Both the position numbers and the translations under genes were made by a program. DNA of 64,000 nucleotides from Achromobacter sp. MFA1 R4 (GTDB lineage: Bacteria; Pseudomonadota; Gammaproteobacteria; Burkholderiales; Burkholderiaceae_B), in assembly GCF_900156745.1 (NCBI RefSeq), contig NZ_LT707065.1, forward strand, positions 4,030,001 through 4,094,000, written 5' to 3'. The notes beneath the pieces are model-generated. The model did no database searches and was not told where the DNA came from. It saw only the letters and a program-made list of their open reading frames with translations. Positions 58,955 to 64,000 of this stretch are shown one piece after another; within the stretch, counting starts at the first letter, position 1, and each line of letters opens with the position of its first letter.

Positions 58955-59286
58955 GCATGCTCGATTCGTCTTTCTTCGTGTCGGGCGGGGTTCAACCCCG
59001 AGACGTCGAGCTTTCCGATGGTAAGAAGCACCGGCTCTACTTCAAGGAGTATTCCGGTGCGGCTTTCACCCAATACGCCCTGGCGATTCGGTCGAAGGAT
59101 CTGAAGGAAAAGGCAGTCGGGATGGCGATCCTGATCGCCGCCAGTCTCTGCGAGGCCGACGGCTCTGAGGCGATCACCTTCGAGCGCGCTTGCGAACTGA
59201 AGCCTGAAGTCATGCAGGCCATCTTTGCGAAGGTGATGGAGGTCAACGGCGTCAAGAAAGAAGGCGAAGGCGAAAAAAACGCATAG
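58951..59286 (+). CDS. tail assembly chaperone (G-like, pre-frameshift)
   Basis: A 111-residue protein (MLDSSFFVSGGVQPRDVELS; GTG at 58951 or ATG at 58957). It ends GEGEKNA just after the slippery heptamer A-AAA-AAC at 59274-59280. It guides tape measure folding. Confidence 0.82.
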   Translation: MSMLDSSFFVSGGVQPRDVELSDGKKHRLYFKEYSGAAFTQYALAIRSKDLKEKAVGMAILIAASLCEADGSEAITFERACELKPEVMQAIFAKVMEVNGVKKEGEGEKNA

Positions 59287-59591
59287 AGGCCGGGAGTGAC
59301 GAGTGGTTGTGGTTCACGCTTGCGTTGAGCCTAGGTGGCCGGACAGTTGCCGAGCTTCAGCGCAGCATGACACAGCGCGAATTCGAAAGGTGGCGCGACT
59401 TCTATGGGCGTTTCCCCTTTGACCACACCCACCTTCACTACCGGCCCGCGGCTTTGATCTCGCAATCAATGTCCTCTGGTGGCGATATCAGCGACAAGAT
59501 CGAATGGCTGGCTCGACCTTTCATCACTGACCCAACGGACGCGGATATCAGAACCATGAAGGCTTTTGGCTTCTCACCTCGGGATAAGTAA
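58951..59591 (+). CDS. tail assembly chaperone -1 frameshift product (GT-like)
   Basis: Slippage by -1 at A-AAA-AAC (59274-59280) leads into the downstream frame, RIEAGSDEWLWFTLALSLGG ..., ending at 59591. The second half alone has no convincing start. The total is about 212 residues. This is the classic lambda G/GT arrangement, immediately before the tape measure gene. Confidence 0.8.
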
Positions 59592-61990
59592 TGACTACAG
59601 CCGGCAGTATCGTGGTGGACCTGCTCATGAAGACTGGGTCGTTCGAAACGGACGCCCAACGTGCGTCCCGGGCGGCCCAGAAGAACTTCAAGGAGATTGA
59701 GCGCCAAGCCCAGTCCGCCGCTGATGGCGTCAACAAGGCGTTTGCTGGATTGCTGTCCGGCGCCCTTTTCGGAATTGGGTTCGGCTCGGTCTTCGGCAAG
59801 TTCATCGAAGAGACGAGAAATGCGCAGAACGAGCAGGCTCAGTTGGCCGCGGTTCTTCGCTCGACGGGGCAGGCTGCCGGGTACTCCCTCGACCAGCTGA
59901 ACAAGATGGCGTCTGGCCTTTCTAATGCCAGCGTCTTCAGTGAGGGGGATATCAACCAGGCGCAAACGCGGCTGCTGTCTTATACCGGCGTCGTTGGCGA
60001 AGAGTTCCCGAGGGCGCTCCAGGCGGTCATTGATATGTCCGCGCGTCTGGGAACTTCAGTTGAGCAATCGGCCGAGACAATCGGCAAGGCGCTGGATGTT
60101 CCTAGCCAGGGACTTACGGCGCTCTCTAAGCAGGGTTTCCGCTTTACCGAAGACCAGAAGAAGCTGGTTGAGCAGCTGGAGGCGGCTGGTAAGACTGCCG
60201 AAGCGCAAGGCATCATTCTTGGCGCTCTGGAATCGGCTTACGGCGGGGCTGCTGAGGCTGCGCGGGACACGTTGGGCGGCGCGCTTCAAGCTCTCCAGAA
60301 CCAGATCGATGACCTGATGACAGGGGACGACGGCAGCGTTAATGGGCTTACCCAAGCAGTAAACGATTTCACGGACCTGCTAGGGTCATCCGAGACCAAG
60401 GAGACATTCGCCACTTTCACGCAATTCCTGGCTGAGATTGCGACTGGTCTCGTTACTGTTATCAACGAATTTACCAAGGCTGCGCGAGCGGCGGATAGTT
60501 GGTTGGAGGCAATCAACGTCAAGGTCGCTGACACCATCTTTGGTGACTCGGATGCTGCCAAGGAAGTCGAGACAATTACAAAGCGGCTGAATGAGAACCG
60601 GGAAGCCGTTGAGAAGCTGCGCGCTGCGCAGGCTGCCAATCCTTCCGGTAAGTCGACGAATATGTTCGGCTTCGAGCAAAACGAGAACTATCAGCAACGT
60701 ATCAATGTAATTGAGTCTGCTATTAAGGCAGGAGAGGCACGACTAGTTTTCGCTCAAGGTAGATTAAATAGCCAACTAAAGAGCCAGGACAAGGCGCTTC
60801 TTGAAGGCTTCTCGGGTATAGGCGAGACGGGGGGGATACCAACTTCGGGCTTGGATCCTATTGTCGTCACCGGAGACTCGCCGCCTACAGGGCCCAAGAA
60901 TCTAAAGAATAGTGTCGATCAGGGCCAGAAGCTAATCGACCAGCTTAACCAGCAGATCGCTCTCACTGGCGAACTGACCGAGTACGAAAAGCTCTTGGAG
61001 AAGATCCGGCTAGGCTCGGTGACGTTCAAGAGCCAGGCCCAGAAAGATGAAGCGCTAGCTTCGGCCCAGACCCTGGATTTCATCAAAGAGCAGAACAAGG
61101 CGTATGAGGAATCGCAGAAGCAGGCGTCTGAATTCGCCAAGCTGATGAACGACCTCTATCCCGAGAAGGCGGAGGGCGATCAGTTCATTGCTCAGCTCAC
61201 TCTACTATCAAATGCTCTGGAGCAAGGCTGGATCAATGCCTACCAGTACGCAGATGCAGTCGACAAGCTGAACCAGGAGTTCGAGAAAGACACTGGGGAG
61301 ATGGGGGAGTTCGCCAAGGAGGCTGCCCGGGGAATACAGAACTCTCTGGGAGATGGTCTGTACGAGATCATGCAGGGCAATTTCAAGAACATCGGTACTG
61401 CCTTCCTCCAGATGCTGCAGAAGATGGCCGCTGATGCCCTGGCTGCCCAGCTTGCGAAAAAGCTGTTTGGAGATTTTGATTCGGGCGGTGGGGTGGGCGG
61501 CATATTTGGCGCCTTGTTCAGCGGACTTGCTGGCAGCACAGGCGGCGGCATTGGATCGGCGACAGCGACTGACGTCTATAACGCGGGTGGAGGGTTGATG
61601 TACCTGGCAGACGGTGGGTACACAGGGCCGGGCGGCAAGTACGACGTGGCCGGCATCGTCCACCGAGGCGAGTATGTGTTGAATTCTGACGCGACCAAGC
61701 GTCTCGGCCGTGGCTTCTTGGATCGGCTCAATGGTTACGCTGATGGTGGTTATGTTGGCGCTGACCGTGGCCCGGTCGGATTGGGGATGGGCGGCGGGAT
61801 GAACCTGAACATTGAGACTCGTGGCGTTGACATAGAGGTGGTGGAAGCTCGCCGCAACGAGATGTCTTTGATTGCCAGGCAGACCGTGTATGCCGAAACG
61901 CCGGGCTTGATGCAACGAGAAATCGCGAACCCGAGTAGCCGAGCATCCCGGCAGCTTGGTCGTAGCACCGACGCGCAGCGTAGGCGGTAA
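59591..61990 (+). CDS. tail tape measure protein
   Basis: A 799-residue protein that sets tail length. The start MTTAGSIVVDLLMKTGSFET is lambda-type. Residues 20-470 are helical with membrane-like segments (FAGLLSGALFGIGFGSVFGK). The C-terminal GYTGPGGKYDVAGIVHRGEY motif is diagnostic for lambda-type tape measures. Its length predicts a tail of about 120 nm. The ATG overlaps the chaperone stop. Confidence 0.95.
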   Translation: MTTAGSIVVDLLMKTGSFETDAQRASRAAQKNFKEIERQAQSAADGVNKAFAGLLSGALFGIGFGSVFGKFIEETRNAQNEQAQLAAVLRSTGQAAGYSLDQLNKMASGLSNASVFSEGDINQAQTRLLSYTGVVGEEFPRALQAVIDMSARLGTSVEQSAETIGKALDVPSQGLTALSKQGFRFTEDQKKLVEQLEAAGKTAEAQGIILGALESAYGGAAEAARDTLGGALQALQNQIDDLMTGDDGSVNGLTQAVNDFTDLLGSSETKETFATFTQFLAEIATGLVTVINEFTKAARAADSWLEAINVKVADTIFGDSDAAKEVETITKRLNENREAVEKLRAAQAANPSGKSTNMFGFEQNENYQQRINVIESAIKAGEARLVFAQGRLNSQLKSQDKALLEGFSGIGETGGIPTSGLDPIVVTGDSPPTGPKNLKNSVDQGQKLIDQLNQQIALTGELTEYEKLLEKIRLGSVTFKSQAQKDEALASAQTLDFIKEQNKAYEESQKQASEFAKLMNDLYPEKAEGDQFIAQLTLLSNALEQGWINAYQYADAVDKLNQEFEKDTGEMGEFAKEAARGIQNSLGDGLYEIMQGNFKNIGTAFLQMLQKMAADALAAQLAKKLFGDFDSGGGVGGIFGALFSGLAGSTGGGIGSATATDVYNAGGGLMYLADGGYTGPGGKYDVAGIVHRGEYVLNSDATKRLGRGFLDRLNGYADGGYVGADRGPVGLGMGGGMNLNIETRGVDIEVVEARRNEMSLIARQTVYAETPGLMQREIANPSSRASRQLGRSTDAQRRR

Positions 61991-61992
61991 CG

Positions 61993-62481
61993 ATGGATCT
62001 TCTACCGATTTGTCCGACGCAGGCTGGTTACGGCGCAGATTTCCGCGACGGCATCATTCAGATATCGCTAGATGGTGGATCGCCCCGGTCCCGTGTTGAT
62101 ATACCTGGGGGGGCCTACTCTATCAATGTTCAGTGGGTCGTTCAGGAAGATGACTACTCATTGCTTCAGGGCTTCTACCGGCGTCAGAAAAGAAGCGGCT
62201 TTGCTGGATTCCTGGCTGATTTGGTTCTGGATACCTCTGGCCTTGAGCGCTACGAGGCAACCTTTCAGGCGGGTTCGTTCCGGCTCACGTCGAAGAGCGG
62301 GCCAGTCTTCACTGTTACTGCGTCAATGTGGGTCTACCCGCTGGCGAAGTATGAAGACCCTGAAACGGACCCGTACGAGTACATCCTCGATCTGATCCCG
62401 TACTACGGGAGCGTAGAGAATGTTCGCCGGATGATGAACCTGCTGGAGAAACTGGTTAACGTGGATTGGCCAAATGACTGA
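61993..62481 (+). CDS. distal/minor tail protein
   Basis: A 162-residue protein: MDLLPICPTQAGYGADFRDG, LLQGFYRRQKRSGFAGFLAD and VFTVTASMWVYPLAKYEDPE. It resembles minor tail proteins that follow the tape measure in siphoviruses. Function is by position; no catalytic motif. Overlaps the next gene by 8 bases. Confidence 0.75.
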   Translation: MDLLPICPTQAGYGADFRDGIIQISLDGGSPRSRVDIPGGAYSINVQWVVQEDDYSLLQGFYRRQKRSGFAGFLADLVLDTSGLERYEATFQAGSFRLTSKSGPVFTVTASMWVYPLAKYEDPETDPYEYILDLIPYYGSVENVRRMMNLLEKLVNVDWPND

Positions 62482-62989
62482 CGCCTCGTCCCAATACATC
62501 GACTTTTTCTTTGGGGCGCCTTCGAGCGTGGCCGAGATTCAGACGATTGAAATCAGCCAGCCAAGTTTTTCGCAGGTTTGGCGGTTGCAGTCCTCCTATC
62601 GAAACGGTCTGACAGCTAGGCTAGAAACCGGTGAACAGGTTAGCTTTATCTATGTGCCAATGCGAATCAAGCCCCTTGACGAGCGTGCGAATCTAGACTT
62701 CGGACTAACGGTAACGCTGGGGGACTTGGGTGAAATACTCCCCGACGAGATCCAACGTGCAAGAGCGGCTGGGACGCTTAAAAGCAACCCACCTATAGTG
62801 AAGTACCGAGCCTACAGAAATGACGATCTGGAAGCGCCTATGTTTGGCCCTGTGTCTCTCCAAGCTAGACAAATTGCTAGGACGGGTGAAGGAGCGAAGT
62901 TCAATGCAACGGCTCCGGAAGCGAACGCCAATAAGACCGGCGTTCTGTACCGATCAGACATCTTCCCTATGCTGCAAGGTTTCCTGTGA
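62474..62989 (+). CDS. DUF1833 family tail protein
   Basis: A 171-residue protein: [40 protein letters not shown] and [20 protein letters not shown] belong to DUF1833. It ends [14 protein letters not shown], a natural C-terminus, 13 bases before the IS element. The stop overlaps a GTG that would start the next tail gene. Confidence 0.85.
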   Translation: MTDASSQYIDFFFGAPSSVAEIQTIEISQPSFSQVWRLQSSYRNGLTARLETGEQVSFIYVPMRIKPLDERANLDFGLTVTLGDLGEILPDEIQRARAAGTLKSNPPIVKYRAYRNDDLEAPMFGPVSLQARQIARTGEGAKFNATAPEANANKTGVLYRSDIFPMLQGFL

Positions 62990-63006
62990 GCGTCGACTCT
63001 CTGTGA
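62986..63006 (+). pseudogene. Start of a tail gene interrupted by the IS element
   Basis: GTG at 62986 (overlapping the DUF1833 stop, AAGG just upstream) opens MSVDSL and is cut at 63003 by the IS left end, which supplies a stop. In related phages an NlpC/P60-type tail assembly gene starts here, but only six codons remain. Confidence 0.45.
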
Positions 63007-63054
63007 ACCGCCCCGGGTTTCGCGGAGGCTCCAACTCTTGAGAGAATGTGAGCC

Positions 63055-63384
63055 ATGAGCAAAAACAACGCGAACAAGTTTTCCCCGGAAGTGCGCGAGC
63101 GCGCCGTGCGTCTGGTGCAGGAGTCCCGCAGCGAGTATCCGTCGCTGTGGGTGGCAGTCGAGTCCATCGCGCCCAAGATTGGCTGCTCGGCGCAGACGCT
63201 GCTGACCTGGGTCAAGCGCCATGAAGTCGACAGCGGGCAGCGCGAAGGCGTCAACACCAGCGAGCGCGAGCGAATCAAGGAGCTGGAGCGGGAGAACCGC
63301 GAACTGCGGCGGGCCAACGACATTCTGCGTACAGCCAGCGCTTTTTTCGCGCAGGCGGAGCTCGACCGCAAACTGAAGTCGTAA
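63055..63384 (+). CDS. IS3-family transposase OrfA
   Basis: A 109-residue protein. [20 protein letters not shown], then [16 protein letters not shown] form the HTH. A leucine-zipper-like coiled coil ([20 protein letters not shown]) follows. The slippery T-TTT-TTC at 63342-63348 lies near its end. OrfA alone inhibits; the fusion OrfAB is the transposase. Confidence 0.93.
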   Translation: MSKNNANKFSPEVRERAVRLVQESRSEYPSLWVAVESIAPKIGCSAQTLLTWVKRHEVDSGQREGVNTSERERIKELERENRELRRANDILRTASAFFAQAELDRKLKS

Positions 63385-64000
63385 ACACCTACATCGACCG
63401 GCACCGGGAGGTCTACGGGGTCGAGCCGATCTGCAAGGTGTTGCAGGTTGCCCCGTCGGCCTATCGGCGCCACGCCGCGCGGCTACGCGAACCGTCTCGG
63501 CGCAGCGACCGCGCCCGGCGTGACGAACATCTGAAGCCGCATGTCCAGCGAGTCTGGCAGGAGAACCATCGCGTCTATGGTGCCGCCAAGGTCTGGCGGC
63601 AACTGAACCGTGAAGGCGTGACGGTCGCCCGTTGCACGGTCGAACGCCTGATGCGCGCCCAGGGCCTGCAAGGCGTGCGGCGCGGCAAGCGGCTGCGAAC
63701 GACGATTGCCGATGACGCAGCCAGCCGTCCGCTGGATCGAGTCAATCGACAGTTCCGCGCCGACCGTCCGAACCAGCTCTGGGTCTCGGACTTCACCTAC
63801 GTCTCGACCTGGCAGGGCTGGCTGTACGTGGCCTTCGTCATCGACGTCTACGCACGGCGCATTGTCGGCTGGCGCGTGAGCAAATCCATGACGACGGACT
63901 TCGTGCTTGATGCGCTGGAGCAGGCCCTATACGCCCGCCAGCCTGGCAACGATGGTTCTCTGACCCATCACTCCGATAGGGGATCGCAGTACGTCAGCAT
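63342..64000 (+). CDS. IS3-family transposase OrfB (partial, cut by window end)
   Basis: Read in the -1 frame after slippage: [20 protein letters not shown], then [19 protein letters not shown], and the DDE integrase core ([40 protein letters not shown]). The first two catalytic Asp residues are seen; the Glu is beyond the window. Confidence 0.9.

Larger units (their letters stand above)
63003..64000 (+). mobile_element. IS3-family (IS51 group) insertion sequence, right end beyond window
   Basis: The left end TGAACCGCCCCGGGTTTC matches IS629/IS3411-type inverted repeats. orfA and orfB overlap with a T-TTT-TTC frameshift signal. The element is about 1.2-1.3 kb in this group, so it extends some 250-300 bases further. 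Confidence 0.9.

Overview
The window looks like a chromosome of an Alcaligenaceae betaproteobacterium, most likely Achromobacter or a close Bordetella relative. The evidence is the high G+C coding bias, the gene orders rpsP-rimM-trmD, rlmN-rodZ-ispG-hisS-yfgM-bamB-der-hisC-hfq-hflX-hflK-hflC-hisZ-purA and rpsU-dnaG-rpoD, and the protein sequences themselves. The genus is an inference from recognition, not from a search.

Positions 1-27249 are conserved core genome. They hold the end of a ribosome/tRNA-modification operon (rpsP, rimM, trmD), valS on the minus strand with its own terminator, ndk, and then a long plus-strand series. That series covers translation (rlmN, hisS, der, hflX), isoprenoid synthesis (ispG), envelope assembly (a RodZ-like protein, a YfgM-like protein, bamB), histidine synthesis (hisC, hisZ), the RNA chaperone hfq, the FtsH regulators hflK/hflC, purine synthesis (purA), a phosphoribosyltransferase and the macromolecular synthesis operon rpsU-dnaG-rpoD. 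A tRNA gene with anticodon CAU follows rpoD.

From the 3' end of that tRNA to at least 63002 the window is a temperate siphovirus-type prophage with HK97-like head genes, lambda-type control and a long tail. The integrase and a HTH/excisionase-like gene lie next to the tRNA. A long leftward (minus) early operon of about 30 mostly tiny genes runs from 38150 down to 27276. It includes a recombination module (Gp157, SSB-like, Sak4-like ATPase), a NUMOD/HNH homing endonuclease, two lipoproteins, several single-TM micropeptides and three DUF551 paralogues. The immunity region (38497-41616) contains an S24-type CI repressor, a Cro-like gene, a CII-like gene and symmetric operators TCTTAG-n4-CTAAGA at both the left promoter and the cI/cro divergence. 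The rightward early operon encodes NinB, a nuclease, an O-like replication protein that carries candidate origin repeats inside its gene, a TOPRIM/DnaB-type primase-helicase, a RuvC-fold candidate and a probable late regulator.

The late operon starts at about 47200. It runs HNH, a candidate cos region, TerS, TerL, a prohead protease fused in frame to the major capsid protein, portal, a collagen-like/carbohydrate-binding-like structural protein and connectors. A three-gene glycosyl/methyltransferase cassette is inserted in the neck module, followed by neck and tail-tube proteins, a tail chaperone with a programmed -1 frameshift, tape measure and distal tail proteins. At 63003 an IS3-family (IS51-group) element interrupts the next tail gene and runs off the window end, so the prophage is probably defective for tail assembly unless the insertion is recent or polymorphic.
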